Shown: piece after piece, positions 1 through 7,599 of the stretch | Layout: each line of letters starts with the position of its first letter | Numbering within the stretch: position 1 is the first letter of the stretch | Assembly: GCA_020073615.1 (NCBI GenBank) | Contig: JAIQEX010000035.1 | Span: 1-51,197, forward strand | Source of the DNA: Terriglobia bacterium | GTDB lineage: Bacteria; Acidobacteriota; Terriglobia; Bryobacterales; Bryobacteraceae | DNA: 51,197 nt | Direction of reading: 5' to 3' | The notes under the pieces: generated by a model | Told to the model about the DNA's origin: nothing | The model's input: the letters and a program-made list of their open reading frames with translations, nothing else | Database searches by the model: none | Translations under genes and position numbers: made by a program

Positions 1-26
1 GGGCGGAAGGAAGTTGGTCGCATAAT

Positions 27-70
27 GTTATAGTTCCGATCAGAACGTTTCTCCTAATCGGAACTATAAC
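27..70. repeat. Perfect 14-bp inverted repeat
   Basis: GTTATAGTTCCGAT at 27-40 is the exact reverse complement of ATCGGAACTATAAC at 57-70, separated by 16 nt. It is AT-richer than its surroundings and has no T-run after it, so it is not a normal terminator. It could be an operator, the end of a small mobile element, or part of the leader of the PEP-CTERM gene that follows. Confidence 0.7.
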
Positions 71-79
71 AAATCGGGA

Positions 80-155
80 CACTCTCGGCAACCAGATCTC
101 AATGTGCGGCTCCGCAGCTTTTTTACAGGCATGCCAAGCTGATTTGGCGGGTTGC
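80..155 (+). promoter_or_regulatory. Structured leader of PEP-CTERM gene, possible degenerate c-di-GMP-type RNA
   Basis: Two nested helices can be drawn directly. GCAACC (88-93) pairs with GGTTGC (150-155), and inside it CAGCTT (115-120) pairs with AAGCTG (136-141), with the palindrome GGCATGCC in the inner loop. The outer pair has the GGCAA/TTGCC flavour of the c-di-GMP-I (GEMM) aptamer closing helix. The segment CGCAGCTTTTTT is shared almost exactly with the leader at 3336-3390, also in front of a PEP-CTERM gene. The GAAA tetraloop and GGGACGCA signature are absent here, so a riboswitch is only a guess. Confidence 0.3.
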
Positions 156-181
156 AGATACTCCGCCCGTTAAGCCCAGTT

Positions 182-775
182 ATGATAGAGAACCGATCAA
201 TTGTGAGTTGTTATTTTTGCGAAGGCCCTTACGACACGGATAATCACGTGCTGCGCGAATTATTCGACCCCTGGGGGTTGTACCCGAGCTTCTGCATGGA
301 CAGGTTCTGCATCGGGGACGATACGGTCCTGGGTTACATCGATGCATCGCTCGGATTCGACACGACGATGGCCGGCGTATACGTCGGCGGACAGACGGAG
401 CAATCCTGGAGCGGCGCGGTGAACAATACCGCTACGGTCAGTTTCTTCGACCGGAACGATGTGGTAATTGGTTCGCTTGACGTTACGGTGACTAGCGTCC
501 CTGTGTTTGCCGGTTGGCGCAATCCGTCTGGGATTGGGCGGATTAGAGTCCTTGCGACCGGCAGTCAGGCCGAATCTATCACGACCATCGACAACTTGAC
601 CGTTGAGGGAAGCTTCCCCGCTGCTTCCAATGACACCTGCTCGGGTGCGATCGGACCGTGTCCCTTGCCGCCCGAGACTGTTCCAGAGCCAGGCTCCTGG
701 GGCGGCATGGCGGCTGGTTTGGTGCTCCTGCTGTGCCTGACGGTGCGGCATCGGGCGCCAATCCGTCTTCGCTGA
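182..775 (+). CDS. PEP-CTERM sorting-domain protein, signal peptide missing
   Basis: The C-terminus has the full PEP-CTERM tripartite signal: VPEPGSW, a hydrophobic helix (about 18 residues) and a basic tail (RHRAPIRLR). In this family the signal directs export and processing by an exosortase at the cell envelope. The middle is a serine/threonine-rich beta-sandwich-like region. There is no N-terminal signal peptide: the ATG at 182 opens with MIENRSIV and the frame is open only back to 143 (TTG at 152 is another possible start). The 5' end is therefore probably truncated or frameshifted, unless the start is misplaced. No exosortase gene is in the window. Confidence 0.6.
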   Translation: MIENRSIVSCYFCEGPYDTDNHVLRELFDPWGLYPSFCMDRFCIGDDTVLGYIDASLGFDTTMAGVYVGGQTEQSWSGAVNNTATVSFFDRNDVVIGSLDVTVTSVPVFAGWRNPSGIGRIRVLATGSQAESITTIDNLTVEGSFPAASNDTCSGAIGPCPLPPETVPEPGSWGGMAAGLVLLLCLTVRHRAPIRLR

Positions 776-852
776 ACGCGGCTCGCTGGACGCGCCGGTT
801 GCCAGCGTGCTGTAATGACTCAGGCCGAGCGGGCCACCAGCGAGAGGGACAC

Positions 853-1155
853 ATGGCGGGCAAGAAAAAGACAGAAGAACAAACCACCGAAGAAACGGTA
901 TTGGCCACGGCCGCAAAGACAAGTGGCAAGAAGGCGGGCAAAGCAGCCAAGCCGGCGGATGCTGAGGGAAAGCCGCCGGCCGCGGAAAAGCCGCCGGCCG
1001 CGGAAAAGCCGCCGGCCGCGGAAAAGCCGCCGGCCGCGGAAAAGCCGCCGGCCCCGAAGAAGGTCAAGATCCCCAAGCTGGCTGCCAAGAACAAATCGCG
1101 CCTGCCCAGGAAGCTGAAGAAGGCCCAGCGTAAGGCGGCGGCTGCCCAAAAGTAG
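853..1155 (+). CDS. Lysine/alanine/proline-rich histone-H1-like protein
   Basis: A 100-residue, highly basic, low-complexity protein starting MAGKKKTEEQ, preceded by a GAGAGG ribosome site at 842-847. The middle consists of tandem PPAAEK hexapeptides (four perfect, one altered) and the C-terminus is KLKKAQRKAAAAQK. Such K/A/P tails are known in bacterial histone-H1-like and nucleoid-associated proteins, where they bind DNA without sequence specificity; that role is inferred from composition only. A longer upstream opening of the same frame overlaps the PEP-CTERM gene and has no ribosome site, so I chose the ATG at 853. The stop is 13 nt from the HAD gene, which may be co-transcribed. Confidence 0.65.
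   Translation: MAGKKKTEEQTTEETVLATAAKTSGKKAGKAAKPADAEGKPPAAEKPPAAEKPPAAEKPPAAEKPPAPKKVKIPKLAAKNKSRLPRKLKKAQRKAAAAQK
970..1059 (+). repeat. In-frame 18-bp tandem repeat (x5)
   Basis: The unit AAGCCGCCGGCCGCGGAA occurs four times perfectly (970-987, 988-1005, 1006-1023, 1024-1041) and once altered (1042-1059). Each unit encodes KPPAAE, so gain or loss of copies keeps the reading frame. The DNA identity between copies suggests recent slippage expansion. Confidence 0.9.
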
Positions 1156-1168
1156 GCGAGGGCGGCGC

Positions 1169-1894
1169 ATGACTCGAGCGCGGTCCGTTTCCGGCGCCCC
1201 GGCTTTCCTGTTCGACCTCGACGGCACGCTGGTGGACAGCGTCTACCAACACGTACTGGCGTGGCGCGACGCTCTGGAGGAGGCGGGACTGCCGCTGGCC
1301 GTCTGGCGCATCCACCGGCGCATCGGCATGAGCGGCGGCCTGTTTGTGAACGCACTCGCCCGCGAGACCGGCCGCCGCCTGGGCGCCGGGGAGGTGGCCC
1401 GGTTCCAGCAGTTGCACGCCGAGGCTTTTCGCCGCTACGCCGCGCAGGTGCGCCCCCTGCCGGGTGCGGTCGAATTGCTGGCGCACCTGGCCGAGGAACG
1501 TGTCCCTCATGCCATCGCCACCAGCGGATATCGCGAGGGCGCGCAGCTCAGCGTGAAAACGCTCGGCATTGGTCCCGCGGTCCCGCTGATTACGCGCGAC
1601 CAGGTGGCGCATGCCAAGCCCGATCCCGACCTGTTCCTCGCCGCGGCCGAACGCCTGGGCGTGCCCATCGATCATTCCATCGTGGTGGGCGACAGCATTT
1701 GGGATCTGCTGGCCGCGCGGCGGGCGCGCGCGCTGGGCGTGGGGCTGCTCTCCGGCGGCTACGGAGAGGAGGAACTGGAGCGCGCCGGCGCCTACCGGGT
1801 TTACCAGGATCCCGCGGACCTGCTGGCGCATCTCGACGAAGTGGGTGTGCGCTCGGGCGAGCGCCCCCTCACCGGTTCGACACCAGAATCATGA
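1169..1894 (+). CDS. HAD-superfamily hydrolase (phosphoglycolate phosphatase/beta-PGM-like)
   Basis: 241-residue haloacid-dehalogenase fold enzyme with all four motifs. Motif I is FDLDGTLVDS (nucleophile D16, acid/base D18), motif II is ATSGY (around residue 118), motif III is the Lys of KPDPD and motif IV is VVGDSIWD. A helical cap lies between motifs I and II, as in subfamily IA phosphatases and beta-phosphoglucomutases. The protein is probably a cytosolic sugar- or glycolate-phosphate phosphatase; the substrate cannot be read from the sequence. GCGAGGG just upstream fits a ribosome site. Its last 26 nt overlap, tail to tail, the end of the degenerate zinc-ribbon gene on the other strand. 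Confidence 0.85.
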   Translation: MTRARSVSGAPAFLFDLDGTLVDSVYQHVLAWRDALEEAGLPLAVWRIHRRIGMSGGLFVNALARETGRRLGAGEVARFQQLHAEAFRRYAAQVRPLPGAVELLAHLAEERVPHAIATSGYREGAQLSVKTLGIGPAVPLITRDQVAHAKPDPDLFLAAAERLGVPIDHSIVVGDSIWDLLAARRARALGVGLLSGGYGEEELERAGAYRVYQDPADLLAHLDEVGVRSGERPLTGSTPES

Positions 1895-2830
1895 CCAGCG
1901 CCACAATGGCCAGCACCAGGATCGCCAGCAGGCCAATTTTCCAGGCGCTGAACGGCCGTTCGCCCTGCACCTCGCCGCACATCCGCCTCGATGGTGCGCA
2001 GCATCACCCCCTTCGCCTTCTCGAAGCCCTCGGCCAGCTCCACCTGGTAGCGTTGCGCCTTGAAGCCCGCCAGGTACGCGGGCTCGTAGGGACAGAGTTC
2101 TTCCAGGCCCCACGGCTCGAGCGCGTCCAGCTTGGATTCTGAGACCGAGCCCGAGGCGGCGATGAGCACATCGGTAAACTGCCGCGACACCTCCCCCGCC
2201 GCCGGATACCAGGCCGTGCGCTGCACCTGGCGCGTTTGCACCACGGTGCCGCCCCGGCCGTCGCTTTCCTGGTACGTCTCGGTTTCGAAGTAGTATTCGC
2301 CCCGCGCGCCGTGGTAGCGGCTGCGGCTAGCAGCGCCGCAGTCCCAGAAGGGAAGATAAACTCCGCCGATGCCCTCCTGCCGCGCCATGCGCTTGAGCGC
2401 GTTGGGCGACGAACCAGCGCGTCTCGAGCCAGCGCCGGACCTCGGCCTGCGCCTGGGTTTTCGGTATCCGGGCGGGCAGCACGGCGTCGGGGGCAATCAG
2501 CGGGTCGGCCGCCTTGGGCTGCGCCACCAGCGCCGCGCCGTAGAACGGGCACGTGCCGGCTACCTCCGGCGGCTCAAACGCCACCACGCTGCCGCATCCG
2601 CCGCATGCGACCTCGAGCGCCTGACCGGTGAGCGGCAGCAACGCGGCGCCGTGGCCTTCGGCCAGGTATCGATCGAGCGGGTGTGGCCGCAGCGCCGCCG
2701 GGTCCTCCGCTGGGAGGGCCCGGGTCTGGCCGCAAAACGGGCACTTCATGGCGCCCGTCGCGGGGTCGAATTGCATCTCCGCGGAGCAACCGGGACACGG
2801 GAATCGCGTGACTTTCTTTTCCGGGGACAT
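1869..2830 (-). pseudogene. TFIIB-type zinc-ribbon membrane protein (YdjG-like), decayed
   Basis: The reading starts at the ATG at 2830 with a zinc ribbon (FPCPGCSAEM...MKCPFCG) and a second Cys pair (CGGCGSVV; the fourth pair, CPFYGA, has lost a Cys). Around 2408-2412 the frame shifts by one base: ETRWF is followed in another frame by PNALKRMARQEGIGG, the normal continuation of this family. Near 1985-1990 the sequence jumps from IEADVR straight to GEVQGERPFSAWKIG in a further frame, then a hydrophobic C-terminal helix and a TGA at 1869. About 60 residues are missing at that join. The protein is related to Bacillus YdjG, whose gene neighbours an SPFH protein, as here. Two lesions make function unlikely. 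Confidence 0.75.
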
Positions 2831-2860
2831 AAGAGGCGGGGCTCTCGCGCTACCAGGCGG

Positions 2861-3060
2861 CTACTGCCGCAGGCCGCCGCACTCCGAACAGAATTTGGCG
2901 ATGCGCGGGATGGGCTTGCCGCAGTTCAGTTCAGACAGAACTTGGTCCCCGCGGCGGCTTCGGGCGTGGCCGGCGCCGCGGGCGCACCGCCAGGTACCGC
3001 CGGTTTCGCGGCATTCATCATCTGCTGCGCCATGGTGAGACCGGCTCCCAGGCCCACGTC
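2861..3060 (-). pseudogene. C-terminal remnant of SPFH (YdjI-like) protein, zinc ribbon frameshifted
   Basis: Only the tail remains. GLGAGLTMAQQMM (end of the SPFH-type region) leads to a Pro/Ala linker and then KFC. GTTCA is duplicated in tandem (2924-2928, 2929-2933), causing a stop after KFCLN. Removing one copy restores KFCLNCGKPIPR followed by KFCSECGGLRQ and a TAG at 2861, a canonical double CxxC zinc ribbon. The upstream part is lost at a junction near 3060, where the sequence becomes an ArsC tail on the other strand. It lies 30 nt before the YdjG-like remnant on the same strand, matching the SPFH/zinc-ribbon pairing known from Bacillus ydjG-ydjI. Confidence 0.65.
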
Positions 3061-3180
3061 GGCGGCGACGAAGCCCTGCGCCTCATGTCCGAAAACCCCA
3101 ACCTCATCCGGCGGCCTACCCTGGTAAAAGGCGCCCGCATCGTGCTCGGCTTCGACGAAGCGGCACTCGCTGCTCTGTGA
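3061..3180 (+). pseudogene. C-terminal remnant of ArsC/Spx-family protein
   Basis: The frame reads GGDEALRLMSENPNLIRRP and then LVKGARIVLGFDEAALAAL, ending with TGA at 3178-3180. This is the conserved tail of ArsC-like reductases, including the NPxLIRRP segment that holds the substrate-binding Arg residues. About two thirds of the gene, including the catalytic Cys region, is absent. It starts exactly where the SPFH remnant on the other strand stops, so a deletion or rearrangement joined two unrelated genes. Confidence 0.6.
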
Positions 3181-3251
3181 AAGCCTTGAACCCCGCTGGC
3201 CCACTCTTGTCAACGTAAGGCAATAGTACACAGTACTTCAGCAGTACCAGA

Positions 3252-3275
3252 GGAGAAAACACATCCTGTTTCTCC
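3252..3275. repeat. 7-bp inverted repeat in PEP-CTERM upstream region
   Basis: GGAGAAA (3252-3258) and TTTCTCC (3269-3275) are separated by 10 nt. It lies in the 234-nt gap before the PEP-CTERM gene, which also contains three AGTAC/GTAC motifs (3227-3247). No T-run follows. A transcription-factor site or a weak terminator of the ArsC remnant are both possible. Confidence 0.4.
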
Positions 3276-3335
3276 CGAGTTCTACGGATGGCTTGGAAAA
3301 AAATTTACATTACTCTTACAACAGGGCCGCGGATC

Positions 3336-3390
3336 GCGCAATAATGCCCTCCCGGAAACGGAGGGACGCAGCTTTTTCAGCGTTGCCGTG
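3336..3390 (+). promoter_or_regulatory. Candidate cyclic-di-GMP-I (GEMM) riboswitch aptamer
   Basis: The order of elements fits the GEMM-I architecture. A closing helix pairs GCAA (3338-3341) with TTGC (3383-3386). P2 has CCCTCC (3347-3352) and GGAGGG (3360-3365) around a GAAA tetraloop (3355-3358). The signature GGGACGCA (3363-3370) follows, then a short P3, GCT/AGC (3371-3373, 3379-3381), and TTGCCG. P3 is much shorter than usual and a four-base linker (TAAT plus G) lies before P2, so it would be a variant. It lies just before the AGGAGG of a PEP-CTERM gene, a class often under c-di-GMP control. Alternative: TTACAA (3316) and AATAAT (3340) could be a promoter with an 18-bp spacer. Confidence 0.45.
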
Positions 3391-3414
3391 CTTCAGGCTT
3401 AGGAGGAAATACCC

Positions 3415-4149
3415 TTGTCACGCTCAAACGCAATACGTGTGTGCCTTCGCTTGCAAGGGCCGGCATTCGCGGCACTCATTCTACTCTTCGCTTTGGCTCC
3501 GGCCGGCATGGCTGCGCCCATTGTATTCACCGGCTCCCCATTCGCGGCGTTTCAAACCACGTGGATCAACATCGATCACGGGGCCGTGTTGGATCCCACT
3601 CTGAATAACGGTTCGGTGGCTCTCTCAGCCTCGGCGGACAGCGTGACCCTGAACGGTCCGGATGCTCTGGGCGTGAACGGCGACCTCAATAGCCAATTCT
3701 CCAGCGCCATCGTGTGGTCCACCACCATCTCGGCGGCCGGAACGATCGCATTCCATTTCGACTACTCGACCAGCGATTTCTCGCCATCGGTCGATCAAGC
3801 CGGCGTTTGGGTGACCAGCTTCGCGGGCGCCAACGACCCCAACGGCTTCCTTACCTTTTCGGATGGCGTTCAGCCGCCAGCCGGCTTTTTTCCCCTCCTT
3901 TCCTCGGGGATTGGCGATTTCAATCAGTCCGGCACTTTCTCCGTTGCGGTTTCGCCGGGCGACACCTTCGGCTTTTTCATGAACAGCATCGACAACCTCG
4001 GCGGCGCCGCTTCGTTGATCATCACGGGCGTCGACTTTACCGCGGCCCCGCCCGCGGGCGGCGGTGGAACCGTACCGGAGCCTGGCACCGCCCTGCTGCT
4101 GATTCCGGGTGTTGCCGTACTAGCCGTGCGCCTGCGAAGGCGCGCCTAG
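3415..4149 (+). CDS. PEP-CTERM sorting-domain surface protein
   Basis: 244 residues, starting at TTG 3415 behind a perfect AGGAGG (3401-3406, 8-nt spacer). There is a signal peptide to about residue 34 (hydrophobic AALILLFALAPAG, then MAAP), a beta-rich ectodomain with many Ser/Thr/Asn and a Gly-rich linker. The C-terminus is TVPEPGTALLLIPG followed by the tail RLRRRA, the exosortase recognition signal. The expected fate is translocation, then processing at the PEP site and release or anchoring at the envelope. No ligand is suggested by the sequence. The leader carries a candidate c-di-GMP aptamer, so expression may follow the sessile/motile switch. Confidence 0.8.
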   Translation: MSRSNAIRVCLRLQGPAFAALILLFALAPAGMAAPIVFTGSPFAAFQTTWINIDHGAVLDPTLNNGSVALSASADSVTLNGPDALGVNGDLNSQFSSAIVWSTTISAAGTIAFHFDYSTSDFSPSVDQAGVWVTSFAGANDPNGFLTFSDGVQPPAGFFPLLSSGIGDFNQSGTFSVAVSPGDTFGFFMNSIDNLGGAASLIITGVDFTAAPPAGGGGTVPEPGTALLLIPGVAVLAVRLRRRA

Positions 4150-4215
4150 GCCCGTGGCCGGCCGGCTGTGATCGGACTGCTGGCGAACTGATTTAAGAGT
4201 GAAAGAGAGATAACT

Positions 4216-6186
4216 ATGAAATTGCATCGGAGAGACCTGTTCAAGATGGGCGGCGCGGCGCTGATTGGCTCGCAAGCCCTGAAATCCCTGTCTGCTTTCC
4301 AAAAGGGAGGCTCGGGAGGCGGCGGCGGAACCGGCGAGGATATCGGCTCCGGGGTCATCGAAGTCTTCCCCACCAGCCCGTTCATCCTGAATCCGTTCAA
4401 CGATCCGCTGACCATCCCGGCTCCGCTGAAGCCCGTGGACGTGAGCGCGTTTGGCTCCGTCCCCCCGGATCCGAGCAAGCACCAGTTGTGGCCCGGCCGC
4501 GACGCCCCGGTCGCTAATCTGCCCAGCCCGATCTTCTACCAGATCAAGATACAGGTGGCGGCGCACAGCTTCACCTCCTCGCTGGTGCAGCCCATCAACG
4601 CCCTCGGCCAGAATGTCATCCCGCCCGGCGCCGCCAATACCAATCCCTTCAAGATGCCCGATTCCACCATCTACGGCTTCAATGGGACGTTTCCCGGCTC
4701 CATGATCTAAGCCCGTTACGGAAAACCCTGCCTGGTGCGGTTTGAAAACCATCTGGACGAGAATCCCCTGAACCGCGACCGCAACAACTTCGGCGCTCCC
4801 AACCTGACCTTCCTCACCCACCTGCACAACGGGCACACCGCGCCCGAGAGCGACGGCAACCCCAACTATCGGCCCCAGGCCTATCTGCCGGGCGAGTTCT
4901 CCGATAACCTGTACCTGAATTGGCCCGCCGGCAACGACGACCGCGAGTGCCAGTCCTTCTTCTGGTTCCACGACCACAAAATGGACCACACCGGCGCCGA
5001 CGTCTACAAGGGCATGGTCGGCCTCTTCCCCATCTATTCCACCAACGACGAAGGCGACGAGACCAAGGGCTGGCGGCTGCCCGGCGTGCCCAACGCGCAA
5101 ACCGGCCGCATTGACTACGACATCCCCCTGGCCCTCTACGACTGCGTCATGGACGATGGCATCACGCCGCACCGCGATTTTCACACCAACCTCGCCACCG
5201 GAGGCGTGGTCCACCCCGAGTGGTGGGGGCAAACCTTCTTCAAGCATTACCCCGACACCGGCTTCGTCGGCGACATCTTCACCGTCAATGGCACCGCCTT
5301 TCCGGTTCTCGAGGTCAAACGCCGCAAGTACCGCCTGCGCTTCCTCGGCGCCTCCATCTCCCGCTGCTACGAAATCAAGTTCCAGACCGGCACCCTCCGG
5401 GCCGCCCCCGGCACCCAGGGCCAATGGCAGCTCGATGGCGCTCAGCAGTGCATGAGAATGACCCAGATCGCCTCCGAAGGCGGACTCCTGCCCGCCCCGG
5501 TGGTCCGCGATACCTGCGAGATCTGGCCCGCCAAGCGCCGCGAGTTCATTCTCGACTTCAGCAAGTATCAGGACGGGTCGCCCACCCACAAGGGGGATGT
5601 CCTCTACCTGACCAACATCCTGGACATGCCCAACGGCCGCAAGCCCAACTTCAATAACAACGGCGTCAACCCGAACTTCAATGTGCCGCTCATGAGGATC
5701 GTCATCGGCGACGATGCGCCGGACAACAGCCTCATTCCGCCAAGAATGCGCGCCTCGCCGCCCGTGCCCAACGCCACGCAGCTTGCCGCCCTGCCCAAGC
5801 GCACCTTCACCCTGGAGCGCAGCGGCAGCGCCGGCGGCGAAATTCAATGGCAGATCAACGGCTTCCCGTTCAATCCGCTGGCCCCTCTCGCCTTCCCCGC
5901 CAAGGGTTCCGCCGAGGTCTGGACCATCCAGAACGGAGGCGGCGGATGGACCCATCCTTTCCACCTGCACATGGAAGAGCACCACATCCTCTCCCGCACG
6001 GGAAGACCGCGGCCGGACGATACCACCAGGGAAGACGTGGTGGCCCTCGATCCGAGCGAAACGGTGACCCTCTACCGGCAGTTCCGCGACTTCACCGGCC
6101 CGTATGTCGCTCACTGCCACAACCTCGCCCACGAGGATCACGCCATGATGTTCGGTTGGAATATCGTGGACGGCCCGGCCCACTAG
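4216..6186 (+). pseudogene. Tat-exported multicopper oxidase (CotA/bilirubin-oxidase-like) interrupted by in-frame TAA
   Basis: The N-terminus MKLHRRDLFKMGGAAL is a twin-arginine signal. The cupredoxin domains carry all four copper motifs: LTHLHNGH, FFWFHDHKMDHTG, THPFHLHMEEHHIL and HCHNLAHEDHAMM (type-1 His-Cys-His plus axial Met). The family oxidises phenols, bilirubin or metal ions while reducing O2 to water in the periplasm. One codon, TAA at 4708-4710, splits PGSMI from ARYGKPCLVRF without changing frame. The family normally has a sense codon there, so AAA, CAA or GAA to TAA is the simplest change. The upstream piece (164 residues) lacks every copper site. Without readthrough or a base-call error the gene is dead, yet the rest is intact, which suggests a very recent event. 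Confidence 0.8.
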
Positions 6187-6205
6187 CATGGGCTGAAGAA
6201 AACCA

Positions 6206-6233
6206 AAGCCCCGGCGCCTCGGCGCTGGGGCTT
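6206..6233 (+). terminator. Strong hairpin after multicopper oxidase
   Basis: AAGCCCCGGCGC (6206-6217) pairs over 12 positions (one G-U) with GCGCTGGGGCTT (6222-6233) around a CTCG loop, 19 nt after the oxidase stop. No U-tract follows, so termination would be imperfect or the hairpin protects the 3' end. Confidence 0.5.
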
Positions 6234-6285
6234 CACGGCCCTGTCCAGCGGCCTTACCAGAGACTAACTATCGCGCTTCGCCCTC

Positions 6286-7563
6286 ATGACTAAAACCGCG
6301 CACTCCATTCTGCTCGTTACCCTGGCCGCAGGAGGCTTCCTGGCCGGAAACTGGTATCACCAGCAGGGTGCCCCCGTGCAGGCCGGGGCCGCCCCCTCCC
6401 GCAAGATTCTGCATTACGTTTGCCCCATGCATCCGCAATACACCTCCGACAAGCCTGGAGTCTCTCCTTGTTGCGGCATGCGCCTCGAACCGGTGTATGA
6501 AAGCGGCGAGAAGGCGGCGGGGGAAATCTCCACGCTCCTGCCGCCCGGCGCCGTCGATATCGGTCCCGCGCAGCAGCAGCGCATCGGGGTGCGCGTGGGC
6601 GCCGTCGAGAGAAGCGCCGGCACCCATACGCTCCGCCTGTTCGGCGCGGTCGTGCCCGCCGAAAACAACGTCTATAAACTGAATGCCGGCATCGAAGGCC
6701 ATTTCCGCGCCGTCTCCGACGCCACTACCGGGAGCCTGGTGAAGAAAGACGAATGGCTGGCGACCTTCTTCGCCAGCGACGCCCGCTCGGCCATCCAGAC
6801 CTTCATCGTGACTATCGAGACCGTCGAACGCCAGAAAAAAAGCGGCGCCGACAACCCCCTCCTAATGAAGATCGCCGTCCAGAGTGCCGATCAGGCCGCC
6901 GAGCGGCTCATCACCCTCGGCATGTCCCCGGTGCAGATCGCGGAGATCCGCCGCACCCGCGAGACCCCCAACGAGATCCGCATCACCGCCCCCGTCAATG
7001 GCTTCGTGATCGCCCGCAACGTCTCCCTCGGCCAGCGCTTCGACAAGGGCGAAGAGTGGTATCGCATCGCCGATCTCAGCAAGGTCTGGATCCTGGCCGA
7101 CGTCTTTGAAAACGACGCGCGCTACCTGCGCCCCGGCGCGCGCGTCCAGGTATCGCTCCCCGGCCGCCAGACAACCCTCTCCGCCACCGTCGATAAGGTC
7201 CTGCCCCAGTTCGACGGCGCCACCCGCACCTCCAAAGTGCGCCTGGTGGCCGACAACCCCGGCTACGTCCTGCGGCCCGCCATGTTCGTCGATGTCGCCG
7301 TGTCCGTCGCCTTCCCGCCCACCCTCTCCGTGCCCGCCGATGCCGTGCTCGATACCGGCCTCGCCCGTACCGTCTTCGTGGATCGCGGCAATGGTATCTT
7401 CGAGCCGCGTCCCGTCGAAACCGGCTGGCGCTTCTCCGGCCGCATCGAGATCGTGAAAGGACTCGCCGAGGGCGAGCGCATCGCGGTCTCGGGCGGCTTC
7501 CTGCTCGACTCGGAAAGCCGCATCAGGCTGGGTGCCGCCGGCGCGGGGCAGGGAAAGCGGTAA
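6286..7563 (+). CDS. RND-type efflux periplasmic adaptor with heavy-metal-binding domain (CusB-like)
   Basis: 425 residues. An N-terminal membrane anchor (to about residue 25) is followed by a heavy-metal-binding domain (CPMHPQYTS...SPCCGMRLEP, residues about 46-70) found in CusB/CzcB adaptors and metal ATPases. The adaptor core follows: barrel-sandwich hybrid, alpha-hairpin (residues 140-235) and beta-barrel (VWILADVFENDARYL). Such adaptors bridge an inner-membrane RND pump and an outer-membrane channel for Cu(I)/Ag(I). No CusA pump or channel follows (the next gene is on the other strand), so it is an orphan here. It lies 100 nt after the multicopper oxidase, which suggests a copper-handling pair. 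No clear ribosome site precedes the ATG. Confidence 0.85.
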   Translation: MTKTAHSILLVTLAAGGFLAGNWYHQQGAPVQAGAAPSRKILHYVCPMHPQYTSDKPGVSPCCGMRLEPVYESGEKAAGEISTLLPPGAVDIGPAQQQRIGVRVGAVERSAGTHTLRLFGAVVPAENNVYKLNAGIEGHFRAVSDATTGSLVKKDEWLATFFASDARSAIQTFIVTIETVERQKKSGADNPLLMKIAVQSADQAAERLITLGMSPVQIAEIRRTRETPNEIRITAPVNGFVIARNVSLGQRFDKGEEWYRIADLSKVWILADVFENDARYLRPGARVQVSLPGRQTTLSATVDKVLPQFDGATRTSKVRLVADNPGYVLRPAMFVDVAVSVAFPPTLSVPADAVLDTGLARTVFVDRGNGIFEPRPVETGWRFSGRIEIVKGLAEGERIAVSGGFLLDSESRIRLGAAGAGQGKR

Positions 7564-7599
7564 CCCGCACGGCCGGCCGCATCATATCACCGTGACCCG

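Noticed and set aside
658-852. Upstream extension of the histone-like protein
   Set aside because: It overlaps the PEP-CTERM gene and lacks a ribosome site; ATG 853 has GAGAGG at the right distance.
1801-2496. Separate gene for the second part of the zinc-ribbon remnant
   Set aside because: Its N-terminal part is not protein-like; only the segment after the frameshift continues the upstream frame, so it belongs to one decayed gene.
4120-6189. Long open frame antisense to the multicopper oxidase
   Set aside because: Its protein is low-complexity Val/Gly/His-rich with no known motif, while the other strand has all copper motifs. It is a by-product of GC-rich codon usage.
6286-7563. Complete Cus-type RND efflux operon
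   Set aside because: Only the adaptor is present; no RND pump or channel gene is adjacent on either side.
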